A DNA stretch of 37,696 bases from an uncultured Mycoplasma sp. (GCA_945915275.1 CAMEEZ010000007.1:1-37696); one strand, 5' to 3'; positions 22,875 through 32,305 are shown, counted from the first letter of the stretch. The notes: generated by a model from the letters alone, not told the origin. Made by a program: numbers and translations.

Positions 22875-23900
22875 TCATAAAAATTTTAACTTTTTTACAT
22901 ATTTATAAACAATACTTTTTTCCTTTTTGTCTTTTTTTATTTTGTTGATAACTTCTAAAGGAGTGTATACTCTAAAATATGACCAATTTTCTAATTTCAT
23001 TATATATTCTAAAGATTTAAGAATCATTGTTTTATCATCTTCGGTTTTAAAGAATTTCTTGATTCGATTTAAAGTTCTTTTATCAACATTATGATTTAAT
23101 AATCTATAATACCAATTTTTTCTTCTCTTAAAGCAGAATTTTTTTCCATCAAGGTTCTTAACAATCTTTAGAGTATCAAAATACCCAAGACGTATGTTAT
23201 CACGTATTTGCTCTTGATTCAAGTTTAAAATGCTTCCTAATTTACGGCTAGGCTTAATATACACTAGTTTTCCTTTTTTTATGGGCTTTTGTTTGATACC
23301 TATTCCATTTAAAGAAACGACATAAACTTTATCATAATCTTTTTCAAGCCACATATTTGCTGGACTATTATCATAAAATCCGCCATCTAAATAATAATTA
23401 TCATCAACTAACTTTTCAAATTTAAAAACAGGCAAATAACAACTAGCCAAAATATAATCATCAAGTTTATCTCTTGGAATTTCATGTTTATATTTATATA
23501 CTGGCTTTAAATTGTTTAACCTTACTGTAACTAATCCATAATCTATTTTACTATTATAAAATTTATCAAGATTAATATTATCTATTATCATCTTTTTTAA
23601 TTTTGTAGTAGCAATTCCTTTATTTTTTAAAATCTTAACTAAATTAGCAAACGTCTTATTTAATGTAACAATGTGCATATTTTTAAATCCATCTAAATCT
23701 AATAAAGATGATACATCTACATTTTGCCAAACTTTTAATAATTCCTCTGCTTGACCGGATGCAATCATCGCAGCATTAAAAGAACCAATGGAAGTGCCAG
23801 AGATACCATTTATTTTAATATGACAATGTTTAAGTGCATAATAAGCTCCGACTTGATATGAACCTCTAGTTCCTCCGCCTTCTAAAGCTAAGCCTATCAT
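22875..23900 (-). CDS. Patatin-like phospholipase
   Basis: This is a lipid acyl hydrolase with a Ser-Asp dyad. The oxyanion loop LEGGGTRGSYQVGAYYAL, nucleophile elbow GISGTSIGSFNAAM (GXSXG) and catalytic YLDGGFYDNSPA (DGG) are all intact. The C-terminal 100 residues are very basic (FCFKRRKNWYYR, KKDKKEKSIVYKYVKKLKFL), which suggests membrane-surface binding. There is no signal peptide, so it is cytoplasmic. Its ATG overlaps the epimerase stop by 4 nt and yebC follows closely, so the three are co-expressed. Natural substrate unknown. Confidence 0.9.
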   Translation of the reverse strand: MIGLALEGGGTRGSYQVGAYYALKHCHIKINGISGTSIGSFNAAMIASGQAEELLKVWQNVDVSSLLDLDGFKNMHIVTLNKTFANLVKILKNKGIATTKLKKMIIDNINLDKFYNSKIDYGLVTVRLNNLKPVYKYKHEIPRDKLDDYILASCYLPVFKFEKLVDDNYYLDGGFYDNSPANMWLEKDYDKVYVVSLNGIGIKQKPIKKGKLVYIKPSRKLGSILNLNQEQIRDNIRLGYFDTLKIVKNLDGKKFCFKRRKNWYYRLLNHNVDKRTLNRIKKFFKTEDDKTMILKSLEYIMKLENWSYFRVYTPLEVINKIKKDKKEKSIVYKYVKKLKFL

Positions 23901-24841
23901 TTTTTTACCTCTTTGTACAATAAAGCTAACAATGGTTTAGCCATTATTATATTAAATTTACGATTCTTATGCTTTCTTTTTTGTCTCATAAAGTAAGAAT
24001 CAATTGAATCATTTCTAAAATGTAATATATTCTCTAATTTATCTGAATCTCTATAAATAAATCCATGAAAATCTTTATAATTAAATAATCTAGCTCTAAT
24101 AAATTTCCAACTTATTCCATAATATTTTAATATGTTTATAAGTATTTCTTTATACGTTGCACGACAACCTTCTCCACCGGCAAGATTAAATTTCTTTCCA
24201 TTTAGTGATGGGATATTATCTAAAGCTTTTACAAAAGCATATGCAGCGTCTTCGGCAGTTATAACCTCTATATATTCATTATTAATTCCATTATAGATAA
24301 AATCATTTTTACCTAAATCTCCTAATACTAAAGGTAGTCTGAATATTATATGATTTTTATGTTTTTTAGTAATCATCTTTTCTATTTCAAGTTTATTTTG
24401 ACTATAATAATCTAATTCATTATTAGTGGTTTTTGTAGATATAGTAACTTCTTTAGTTTTATCATTATCATATATACTTGTTGTAGATGCGTATAATAAT
24501 TCACAATCTTTATTATAAAATTCCATAGCTCTTATTAAATTCTCTGTACATTTATAATCTATTACTTCCATTAATTCTTTATTAACATTTGCAAGTGGTG
24601 GTAATACTCCGGCTAAATGAATAATATAATCATGATCTTTAACTAAAGCATCTGTAAGTATGGGATCAGTGATATCTCCATATATTATATTTATTCTACG
24701 ACGATATTTTTTTAACACTTGATATGTGTTTTTATTTTTTAAATCTATTGCTGTTATTTCATATTTTCCTTCACTTAATAAATATTTAATAACTAAATTT
24801 CCAATAGTACCTGCGGCACCTGTAACTAATACTTTCTTCAT
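23897..24841 (-). CDS. NAD(P)-dependent epimerase/dehydratase (extended SDR)
   Basis: The N-terminal dinucleotide motif VLVTGAAGTIGNLVIKYLL (GxxGxxG), acidic AIDLKN for NAD preference, IYGDITDP, HLAGVLPP and the active-site pair in LDYYSQNKLEIEK (YxxxK, with STTSIYD upstream) define an extended SDR. The C-terminus is basic with KRKHKNRKFN. Substrate unassigned; relatives act on nucleotide sugars, but no sugar gene is adjacent. It is the first gene of the operon with patatin and yebC, under a palindrome-overlapped promoter. Confidence 0.87.
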   Translation of the reverse strand: MKKVLVTGAAGTIGNLVIKYLLSEGKYEITAIDLKNKNTYQVLKKYRRRINIIYGDITDPILTDALVKDHDYIIHLAGVLPPLANVNKELMEVIDYKCTENLIRAMEFYNKDCELLYASTTSIYDNDKTKEVTISTKTTNNELDYYSQNKLEIEKMITKKHKNHIIFRLPLVLGDLGKNDFIYNGINNEYIEVITAEDAAYAFVKALDNIPSLNGKKFNLAGGEGCRATYKEILINILKYYGISWKFIRARLFNYKDFHGFIYRDSDKLENILHFRNDSIDSYFMRQKRKHKNRKFNIIMAKPLLALLYKEVKK

Positions 24842-24872
24842 TTTAAATCACTCTACTTTTAAATCTATTTAT

Positions 24873-24906
24873 ATTATAACAAAGATATGTAAATAATTAC
24901 ATATCT
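24873..24906 (-). promoter_or_regulatory. Promoter with perfect palindromic operator, epimerase operon
   Basis: TATAAT (24873-24878) with TGT upstream (extended -10). The -35/spacer is covered by the perfect inverted repeat AGATATGTAA-ATAA-TTACATATCT (24883-24906). A dimeric repressor or activator is likely. The same DNA could also form an RNA hairpin if transcribed from upstream. Confidence 0.5.
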
Positions 24907-24914
24907 AAATTATT

Positions 24915-24956
24915 AAATAAAAACACTTAACTATTATAAATGTAATTAGTTAAGTG
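24915..24956 (-). terminator. Terminator of the LTA-synthase-like/asnB operon
   Basis: CACTTAACTA / TAGTTAAGTG (24947-24956 and 24924-24933), 13-nt loop, followed by TTTTTATTT on the minus strand. Confidence 0.82.
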
Positions 24957-24970
24957 GTAACTATTGATTT

Positions 24971-26788
24971 TTAATTACTAAAATATACTTCATACCATTT
25001 CAAAAAACAGTAAACAGTCCATACTTTACGATAATTATCTTTTTTGTTATTTTTATGTTCATCTAATAATTTTATTAAATATTTTGTATTAAAGAATTTT
25101 TCTCCAGCTTCAGATTTAATTGTTTTTTTCACTTCATTATAAACATCTTCATCTCTCATCCATTCTCTAATAGGTACAGGAAATCCCAATTTTTTCTTTT
25201 TGTAAGATTCATTAGGAATTACTTTCTTTGCAGCATCCCGTAAAGCTACTTTAGTATTTTCCTTTGTAACTTTATATTCAAATGGTAGGCTTGATGCAAC
25301 TTTAAAAACCTCTTTATCTATAAAAGGGACTCTTCCTTCAAGGGAATTAGCCATTGTCATTCGATCAGCTTTTTGTAAAATATCTTTTATTAGCCAAAAA
25401 TTAATATCGATTGCTTGCATTTTTATAATATTACTCTCATTTTTAAATTCTTCAAAAACAGGTTTAGTGATATCACTATTTTTTATAGTTCTTTTTTTCT
25501 TTAAAACCTTATTGGACTCTTTTTCGCTATAAACTTTGTTAACTCCAATATAGTTTTCCTCTAAAGTCATCCCTCTTCTTACTAAAAAGTTTATACCTCT
25601 TACTTCTGGAAGTAATCTACAAATTTTAGAAATAGCTCTTCTGATTCCAAAAGGAATTTTATTATAAAAAGAATAATCCACTTCTTCACGATATGTATTA
25701 TATCCGCCAAAGAATTCATCCGCACCTTCACCCGATAAAACCACCTTTAAATCTTTGCTTGCTAAATTAGCAACAAAATATAAGGCTACGACAGCTGGAT
25801 CACTTGCAGGTTCATCCATGTGATACATTATTTTAGGAATTATTTTCATGTATTCTTCTTTAGAAATAATTTTACTTTTATTGGTAATTTTAAGTTTATC
25901 AGTTAAATCTTTTGCTAGCTCTATTTCACTATATTTATTTATATCATATCCGACCGTATAAGTTTTATCCGGTTTTGCTAAAGAAACTAAATACGATGAA
26001 TCAATTCCACTAGATAAAAAAGAACCTACTTCAACATCCGCTAACATATGATGATTTACAGAATCTGTCATTGCTTCAGAAATTTTTGTGACAGCAGTAT
26101 CGTATTTCATATTTTTATCCGGAAAACTTAATTTATAAAATTTTTGATTAATAATCTTTCCTTCTTTATATAATATATAATGGCCTGGCTCTAACCTGTA
26201 TACTCCTTTAAAAAATGTTTCTTCCGTAGGAGTAAAACTAAATGATAAATAAGGTCCTATCAAATCTTCATTTAATTCTTTATGAAAATCCGGGTGCTCT
26301 AATAAACTCTTTATTTCGGAACCAAACATAAATGTATTATTAAACTTTGCATAATATAACGGTTTAATCCCAAAATTATCACGGGCTAAAAACAATTCTT
26401 TTTTCTTTATGTCATAAATAGCAAAAGCAAACATACCACGTAGTTTTTTAGGAAGTTCACATCCCCATTCTTCATATCCATGAATTAATACTTCTGTATC
26501 ACAAGATGTAGCAAATTTATGATTTTTGTTTTTTAATTCATCCCTTAACTCTACATAATTATAGATTTCTCCATTAAAAACTATAACCATTGTTTTATCT
26601 TCATTATACATTGGCTGATTCCCTGTAGATAAATCAATAATAGAAAGTCTTCGGTGACCTAAGGCAATGAAATCATCCACATAAAATCCTTCACTATCAG
26701 GACCTCTATGAATAATTCTATCATTCATTTTTTTTATGATGGGCTTTTTGTTTTTGCTATTATTTATGAATCCTACTATTCCACACAT
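24971..26788 (-). CDS. asnB: Asparagine synthetase (glutamine-hydrolysing) or AsnB-type amidotransferase
   Basis: The N-terminal class II glutaminase begins MCGIVGFINN with nucleophile Cys2 and has HRGPDSEGFYVDD, HRRLSIIDLSTGNQPM and VFNGEIYNY. The synthetase domain has the ATP loop SFLSSGIDSSYLVSLA (SGGxDS type), VLSGEGADEFFGGYNTYRE, DRMTMANSLEGRVPF and GFPVPIREWM. At 605 aa it is full length. It amidates aspartate to asparagine, but some AsnB relatives in Gram-positives amidate peptidoglycan diaminopimelate. Being translated from the same mRNA, 1 nt after an LTA-synthase-like gene, makes an envelope role worth considering. TAGGAG precedes the ATG. Confidence 0.92.
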   Translation of the reverse strand: MCGIVGFINNSKNKKPIIKKMNDRIIHRGPDSEGFYVDDFIALGHRRLSIIDLSTGNQPMYNEDKTMVIVFNGEIYNYVELRDELKNKNHKFATSCDTEVLIHGYEEWGCELPKKLRGMFAFAIYDIKKKELFLARDNFGIKPLYYAKFNNTFMFGSEIKSLLEHPDFHKELNEDLIGPYLSFSFTPTEETFFKGVYRLEPGHYILYKEGKIINQKFYKLSFPDKNMKYDTAVTKISEAMTDSVNHHMLADVEVGSFLSSGIDSSYLVSLAKPDKTYTVGYDINKYSEIELAKDLTDKLKITNKSKIISKEEYMKIIPKIMYHMDEPASDPAVVALYFVANLASKDLKVVLSGEGADEFFGGYNTYREEVDYSFYNKIPFGIRRAISKICRLLPEVRGINFLVRRGMTLEENYIGVNKVYSEKESNKVLKKKRTIKNSDITKPVFEEFKNESNIIKMQAIDINFWLIKDILQKADRMTMANSLEGRVPFIDKEVFKVASSLPFEYKVTKENTKVALRDAAKKVIPNESYKKKKLGFPVPIREWMRDEDVYNEVKKTIKSEAGEKFFNTKYLIKLLDEHKNNKKDNYRKVWTVYCFLKWYEVYFSN

Positions 26789-26789
26789 A

Positions 26790-28721
26790 TTAATCTCCTA
26801 GTACTTTTTTGTAATAATTATATTCTATAATATTTTTGCTCATTGTTATTTTAGATGAAACAATACTATTCATTGTATTAATATATTCATCATCTATTTC
26901 TTCGTTATCATTTGGAATAAATTCTTTTGTGTTAGCAAAATATTTCCCTTTATCGCTTACCCATGAACGATTGTTCATAATTGCCAATCCAGGCTCTGTA
27001 CTTAAAATATCTTTCCCAATAAATAATCGTGAATCAAAAGTTAATCCAAATATATTATAGATTGTTGGAATAACGTCTATTTGACTTCCGACTTTGTCAA
27101 CTTCTATTTTATCCATTTCGCTATTCCATAATACAAAATTACTATGATTTATTTCAATAACATTGTCCCTTTTATATGTTGACACTTCATTTATTTCGGA
27201 TAAAGATAGCATATAAGGATAATGATCCCCAACAAATGATATAACTGTATCTTTTAGTTTTCCAGCTTCTTCAAGTTTTTTAAGTAAAAGTTCTAAGGCT
27301 TGATCAAATTCTATTTGAGCGGCAATATATGCTTTAACTGAATCACTATATGGTAAATCTTTGACAGCTTCTTTATGTTTTTTACTCATGTTATTTCCAG
27401 TCCAAGAATAACCACCATGTCCACTAACTGATGCATAAAAAACCATAAAATTGTCGTCATTAATATAATCATCCACAGTCGCTTCAATCATCTGAACATC
27501 ACTTTCTGGCCATGATTTACAATTTATTTTTTTTTCAAGTCCATTATAACATCCTTGAAAATTATTAAATCCCAAAGCCTTTAAATATTTATTACGATCT
27601 TGAAAAGTATAGTAGTGATTATGATAAGCATACGTATTATAACCAATACTCTTAAACATATTTGCTATACCATACGGAAAATAGTTTTGACCATTGCGCC
27701 ATGTTTTTAAAATAGAACCATTGGCATACAATCCAGTTAATTCTTGAAATTCTCCTCCGATCGTACTATTATTCACAGGCGAATAAAAATTATTAAAAAC
27801 AAATCCTGAATTAGTTAATTTATATAAAGTTGGAGTTAATTCTTTATCTACAGCAACCATATTATAACTTTCGGCCATAATTAAAATTAAATTTTTCTTT
27901 TTGAAATATCCAGTATATTCATTTTGATAAGTTCCTTCATCACTATTAAAATATTCATGCATACTTTTAATAGTATTATCACTTTCGTTTTGAATCAAAT
28001 TTTCTAAATCAATTCTGTCATCTATATTCAATGAATAAACTTTTTCAGCTTCTGTTTCTTTATTATCATAATCAATATATTCTATTTTTTCATCAAACCC
28101 AAAAATTGCTTTCTTAACATCTAAATAAGTAGCATTTAATACCCCAAATTTTTCAATACTTAGAGTGACTTCATTTACATTATAATATAAATTATAAGCA
28201 GAATATGTATCTTTTTTATTAATTAAAAGAATTCCTTTAAATGAAAGAATTAAAAGAACTATGATAATAAATCTTATTCCTTGAACTTTTAATGAGGATT
28301 TTTGGAAATCTAATTTTTTCTTTATAAAAAAAGCTCCAATAAATGGTATAAATCCCACAATAATATAAAGAACATTTTTAAAAATCATACCTAAAGTGTC
28401 TTTCCAAAATGTCATTAGCTGATCTGCTAACTTTAATAGTGAGATCGAAAAATAAATATTAAAGATATTTTTATATACTATTTCTGCGGATACCCAAAAC
28501 ACTAAAATAAAGGTTATTATAAAAAAGATAACCTTACCTGTTTTCTCATTAAAAAACTTAATTAAAAAATTAATTATATAAGAGATTAAGCAAGTACTAA
28601 ATAGAATATAAATTAAAGACATTGAAAAAAATTTTTCAATAGTCATTGCTCTAAAAATAAACTCTAGAAACACTATTGTTATAAAAATATAAATTATTAA
28701 TGGGAGTTTCTTTTCTTTCAT
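26790..28721 (-). CDS. LTA synthase family membrane sulfatase
   Basis: This is an LtaS-type enzyme: five N-terminal TM helices and an extracellular sulfatase-fold phosphoglycerol transferase domain. Metal and catalytic signatures are LILIMAESYN (Glu), VNNSTIGGEFQELTGLY (Thr in the position of the LtaS nucleophile), YAYHNHYYTFQDRNKYL, FYASVSGHGGY and SFVGDHYPY (Asp-His). An extended, more variable linker lies between TM5 and the domain (about 200-270). The open frame reaches a GTG at 28748, but that overlaps a likely -10 box. I choose ATG 28721 (MKEKKLPLIIYIF), with GTGAT just upstream; ATG 28727 is an alternative. Confidence 0.88.
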   Translation of the reverse strand: MKEKKLPLIIYIFITIVFLEFIFRAMTIEKFFSMSLIYILFSTCLISYIINFLIKFFNEKTGKVIFFIITFILVFWVSAEIVYKNIFNIYFSISLLKLADQLMTFWKDTLGMIFKNVLYIIVGFIPFIGAFFIKKKLDFQKSSLKVQGIRFIIIVLLILSFKGILLINKKDTYSAYNLYYNVNEVTLSIEKFGVLNATYLDVKKAIFGFDEKIEYIDYDNKETEAEKVYSLNIDDRIDLENLIQNESDNTIKSMHEYFNSDEGTYQNEYTGYFKKKNLILIMAESYNMVAVDKELTPTLYKLTNSGFVFNNFYSPVNNSTIGGEFQELTGLYANGSILKTWRNGQNYFPYGIANMFKSIGYNTYAYHNHYYTFQDRNKYLKALGFNNFQGCYNGLEKKINCKSWPESDVQMIEATVDDYINDDNFMVFYASVSGHGGYSWTGNNMSKKHKEAVKDLPYSDSVKAYIAAQIEFDQALELLLKKLEEAGKLKDTVISFVGDHYPYMLSLSEINEVSTYKRDNVIEINHSNFVLWNSEMDKIEVDKVGSQIDVIPTIYNIFGLTFDSRLFIGKDILSTEPGLAIMNNRSWVSDKGKYFANTKEFIPNDNEEIDDEYINTMNSIVSSKITMSKNIIEYNYYKKVLGD

Positions 28722-28736
28722 ATACATCACATAATT

Positions 28737-28766
28737 ATTATAGCACACTTCTCTTATTTAAAACAA
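28737..28766 (-). promoter_or_regulatory. Probable promoter of the LTA-synthase-like/asnB operon
   Basis: TTGTTT (28761-28766), an 18-bp spacer and TATAAT (28737-28742) preceded by TGC, an extended -10. The start site would fall only about 10 nt before the ATG, so the leader is very short. Confidence 0.5.
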
Positions 28767-28793
28767 AAAAAGAAGATATATTATCCTCTTTTT
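28762..28793 (-). terminator. Terminator of the yihY operon
   Basis: 12-bp stem (one G-U) AAAAAGAGGATA / TATCTTCTTTTT with an ATA loop (28782-28793 and 28767-28778), followed by TTGTTTT on the minus strand. It lies about 100 nt after the yihY stop; no gene is seen in between. Confidence 0.78.
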
Positions 28794-28891
28794 AAATATT
28801 ACTCTTCAATATCGTTAATAAGAAATATTAGATTGATATCAAAAAAACTAGATGTACTAAGTAATATTTGTGTACATATAAATATTATTAA

Positions 28892-29746
28892 CTACTTTAC
28901 AGTATTTATTTGACTAGTTTTTTCCAATTTTATTTCTTCTTCTCGATAATTTAAGTCCATTCCAATTGTAAAAATATAGGCAAGTAAATAAAACCATATC
29001 ATTAAGATAACTATATTGGCAAGTCCACCATAAAACACATCATACACAGCAATATGAGAAATATAATATGAAAATATCGATGTTATTATAACCCAAGATA
29101 CAGAAGTAAATATTGCACCATAATTAACATATTTACTTGGAAGTAATCTATCAGGAGCCATAGTATAAAGAATTTTTACTAAAATAAAAATTACAAACCA
29201 TGATATAGGACCTTTAATAAAGTTAAATATAACTGAAATCTGTTCTGTAAATCTTGTATTTAAGTTAACATATCTTATAACTTCAATTATTTTTTCACCA
29301 AACACAGGAACTGCTAACATAAATATTATTAATAAAATTAATACTATTGTCATAATTAAGGCTTTTAATCGTCTTTTTAAAAAACCTGTATTTTTAATTC
29401 CATATATTGCATTTGAAGTTGTAATAATTGAAGCTGCGCCATTTGATGCTATTATTATGGCTATTATAAGAGATATATAAAATTTTATTCCCAAATTTGT
29501 TCCTCCCAAATTAGCTACTACTAAATTTGCAATATCTTTATTTAAAGCTTTTGCTAAAAATTCAAAGATAAAACTTGATGGAACATTAAAGAAAGTTGCT
29601 ACATAAGTAATAAGCGTAATAGTGGGAACAATTGATAATACTAAGTAATAAGCAAAAGATCCAGGAAGAACAGTCATTTCTGGCCTTTTTAAGACAGTCA
29701 TAAAATTTTCCCAAAAGATTTTAATCTTTTTTTTCAACTTTTTCAT
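28892..29746 (-). CDS. YihY/BrkB-family inner membrane protein
   Basis: This polytopic protein has about six TM helices and the family pattern FAYYLVLSIVPTITLITYVA near residue 30, IIAIIIASNGAASIITTSNAI, and YVNYGAIFTSVSWVIITSIF towards the end. At 284 aa it is a normal length. The biochemical role is unsettled for this family; a transport or lipid-related role has been suggested. The ATG lies within the preceding gene (26-nt overlap), so translation is coupled to the GGDEF protein. Confidence 0.9.
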   Translation of the reverse strand: MKKLKKKIKIFWENFMTVLKRPEMTVLPGSFAYYLVLSIVPTITLITYVATFFNVPSSFIFEFLAKALNKDIANLVVANLGGTNLGIKFYISLIIAIIIASNGAASIITTSNAIYGIKNTGFLKRRLKALIMTIVLILLIIFMLAVPVFGEKIIEVIRYVNLNTRFTEQISVIFNFIKGPISWFVIFILVKILYTMAPDRLLPSKYVNYGAIFTSVSWVIITSIFSYYISHIAVYDVFYGGLANIVILMIWFYLLAYIFTIGMDLNYREEEIKLEKTSQINTVK

Positions 29747-31754
29747 CTTTAGAAGATTCCTTTTTTTGTAATTTCATTTGTTCCACAGCTTCATTTATAG
29801 CGTCTTCAATTGTTTTTATATCGTCAGTAATCATACTATAACCAAATTCCGCACCATATTCATAAGGCAATTTTTTAAATTCTTTATTCAATTTATGAAT
29901 ATAACTTGTTATTTGTTTTTGGGTATAACCAATCAAATAAATGGTAAACTCATTTCCATCTGTACGCATAATATCTGAATAATCAAGCTGAGTTTTAATT
30001 AAGATATTTGCTACGGCTTTAATTTGTTTATCGCCTTCTTCATATCCTAATGTATCATTAATATATTGAATATTATTCAAATCTATTACTATCATCGTTT
30101 GTGGATAAATTTTATTATTATTCCAATTATCTATATTTTCATTTAAATAATTACGATTTTTTAATGAAGTTAACTGGTCAATATATTTCATTTTGTCTTC
30201 ACGTTTAATTTTTTTAATAATTGTGATTTTCTTTGTTCGACGATACAAAATATATATTATTACCGCAGTCAAGAATAATATATATAAGAAATATCTTGCT
30301 AATTGACCTAAAATAGTGCCACTTTTTACAGTCTCAGAATGATTATACATTCCACGATTAACAGCCTCATTGTAATCTATTGTATTTATATATCTTTCAA
30401 ATAATTTATAAAAAGCATTGTTATTATTTATTTTAAATGAATATTCAGAATTTATAAAATCTCTATGTCTAGAAGAGAAATTTTTAAGTTCATCATTTTT
30501 ATAATATTCAAAGATATTTTTATCTAAAACTATAATCACATCTTTTTTAGCTAGCTTAAATAAATCATTATTGTTCTTATAAGTTTTAATATTAATACCA
30601 TTTATCTTAGATAAGGCATTTTTTAATAAACTATCTTCAAGAACATAAACTTCTTTTCCTTTTAAGGCATTTAAAGAATTTATAACAATAGAATTACTAT
30701 TTTGAGCAATTATATCATATTGTATTCCCATGCCTGCTTTCACAGTTTGATAATTATTTGTTAAATTATAATAATTAAAATAAAAATCTACTTCCTCTTT
30801 TTCTATAGCTTTATAAAACTTATTAATATTTTTATATTTAGTAAAATTAATATCTAAATTTGCAAAAGAAGAAAAATCCTTTAAATAAATTGCAATAATC
30901 CCACCATAAGTTCCACCAGATATTACTTCATATGGGCTAGTATTTACAAATCCATAGTTAAAATCCATTCCTCTTAAAGCATCTACTTCAGTTTCGGATA
31001 TACCTAATTTTGAGGTAAATAAAGAAAATTCTGCTTCATTAAAATAATCATCAAGATTATCTTGCCATTTTATGAAATACTTTTTAAAAATTGATCCTAA
31101 AGTACTTTCAGTATTTTGAATTAGATAATAATTTGGAACATCACTTAAATGTTCAATAACATACAAGTTGTTTTCTAAAAGAAAATCTAAGTATTCTAGT
31201 CTAGGAACAATAATATATGAAACTTTGTCTTCTATAAGACTTTTTTCTAAATCTTCTCTACTATCATATTGACTATAATTTATATTATAATTTCCTAAAA
31301 AACTAGTAACATGAGCCAAATTACTATTTAAAATACCAATATTTTTTCCTTCTAAATCTTCATAACTTGATATAAGTTCATAATTATTACTTACTACTAC
31401 ATAATAATCTTTATAAAATACAATATCTTTATCTTCATAATTATTCGAATATCCTAGAGTTAACCCTGAAGAATTATCCCCAGTTTTAATGGCAACGGGA
31501 TTAATATCAATATTATATTCTTTTCCAAAATCTTCAATGAAATCAAAATATACACCTTTACCTATATTTCCAAAAACTGCATTATCATTTAATACATTGA
31601 CATTTTGAATAGTTGAAACATTATCATTTATCCAATTTCTTTCAATTATATTTAAACGTGTTTTATCACTAAATATTTTATAAGTAATACATCCACCAAT
31701 AATTAACACTAGTAAACATATAATTATAATAATTATTTTTGTTTTCTTTTTCAT
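29721..31754 (-). CDS. Membrane protein with two periplasmic-binding-like domains and a degenerate GGDEF domain
   Basis: TM1 (about 5-25) is followed by an extracellular region of about 470 residues containing two SBP-type modules (GKGVYFDFIEDFGKEYNIDI; VDFYFNYYNLTNNYQTVKAG), then TM2 and a cytoplasmic C-terminal domain. The latter shows the GGDEF fold: DQLTSLKNRNYLNE, MIVIDLNNIQYINDTLGYEE, GDKQIKAVANIL. The signature is RTDGNEF where active cyclases have RxGGDEF, so a glycine and the metal-binding Asp/Glu are lost and c-di-GMP synthesis is unlikely. It may bind GTP or c-di-GMP as a sensor. The true start is ATG 31754 (GAGGAAA 8 nt upstream), giving 677 aa; a longer in-frame extension overlaps the previous gene. 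Confidence 0.85.
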   Translation of the reverse strand: MKKKTKIIIIIICLLVLIIGGCITYKIFSDKTRLNIIERNWINDNVSTIQNVNVLNDNAVFGNIGKGVYFDFIEDFGKEYNIDINPVAIKTGDNSSGLTLGYSNNYEDKDIVFYKDYYVVVSNNYELISSYEDLEGKNIGILNSNLAHVTSFLGNYNINYSQYDSREDLEKSLIEDKVSYIIVPRLEYLDFLLENNLYVIEHLSDVPNYYLIQNTESTLGSIFKKYFIKWQDNLDDYFNEAEFSLFTSKLGISETEVDALRGMDFNYGFVNTSPYEVISGGTYGGIIAIYLKDFSSFANLDINFTKYKNINKFYKAIEKEEVDFYFNYYNLTNNYQTVKAGMGIQYDIIAQNSNSIVINSLNALKGKEVYVLEDSLLKNALSKINGINIKTYKNNNDLFKLAKKDVIIVLDKNIFEYYKNDELKNFSSRHRDFINSEYSFKINNNNAFYKLFERYINTIDYNEAVNRGMYNHSETVKSGTILGQLARYFLYILFLTAVIIYILYRRTKKITIIKKIKREDKMKYIDQLTSLKNRNYLNENIDNWNNNKIYPQTMIVIDLNNIQYINDTLGYEEGDKQIKAVANILIKTQLDYSDIMRTDGNEFTIYLIGYTQKQITSYIHKLNKEFKKLPYEYGAEFGYSMITDDIKTIEDAINEAVEQMKLQKKESSKDEKVEKKD

Positions 31755-31755
31755 A

Positions 31756-32244
31756 TTATTTTTCCTCTTCGTCAACAACTGGGGTATTGTTATTCCATAC
31801 AACTCCAGTTCCAAAAGAATTTCGTGATCCCATTATTGTAAATCCTTCACTTTCTTCTGTTTTATCTTTTGATAAAATATAATTTATATCATAATAATCT
31901 AGTATTTCATCATTAATAAGTTCCAAAGAAGATATTGCTTTTTCTTTTGCTTGTTCTAAAGTAATATTTCCTTCAAAATTAATTGATAAATATATAGTTC
32001 TTATTGAAACTCTAACATTGCTTTCCTTGATATTTTCATCAGAATTTAGCGTATTTTCAATTTCTTTTTCAAAATTTTTTGGCAGTTCAACTTTATTATC
32101 AAGTCTATTACCATAGGGACTTTTCTCTGAACCGATAAAATAAGACATTGCAACAGTAACAATTGCTACAAAGCATATTATAAGAATAATAAACAAGACA
32201 AATAAAACTCTATTATTTTGCCAAATATCTTTTATTTTTTTCAT
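31756..32244 (-). CDS. Small single-TM extracytoplasmic protein
   Basis: One TM helix near the N-terminus (about 13-37, LFVLFIILIICFVAIVTVAM) is followed by an outside domain of about 120 residues with alternating beta-alpha segments (VRVSIRTIYLSINFEG, TLEQAKEKAISSLELI) and an odd Gly/Asn-rich end (GSRNSFGTGVVWNNNTPVV). The family is unrecognised. It is first in a three-gene operon and ends 1 nt before the GGDEF protein start, so a partnership in sensing is plausible. GAGGTG precedes the ATG. Confidence 0.7.
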   Translation of the reverse strand: MKKIKDIWQNNRVLFVLFIILIICFVAIVTVAMSYFIGSEKSPYGNRLDNKVELPKNFEKEIENTLNSDENIKESNVRVSIRTIYLSINFEGNITLEQAKEKAISSLELINDEILDYYDINYILSKDKTEESEGFTIMGSRNSFGTGVVWNNNTPVVDEEEK

Positions 32245-32269
32245 ATTTCACCTCTAATTGAGCAAATCT

Positions 32270-32298
32270 ATTATACTATATTATATTTAGATTATCAA
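32270..32298 (-). promoter_or_regulatory. Promoter of the small membrane protein/GGDEF/yihY operon
   Basis: TTGATA (32293-32298), a 17-bp spacer and TATAAT (32270-32275), about 26 nt before the ATG. Confidence 0.75.
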
Positions 32299-32305
32299 AC
32301 TTATA

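Noticed and set aside
28795-28868. Possible structured RNA after yihY (AATATTAC ... GTAATATT)
   Set aside because: The 8-bp arms are 58 nt apart and purely A/T apart from one pair; the inner sequence gives no convincing helix.
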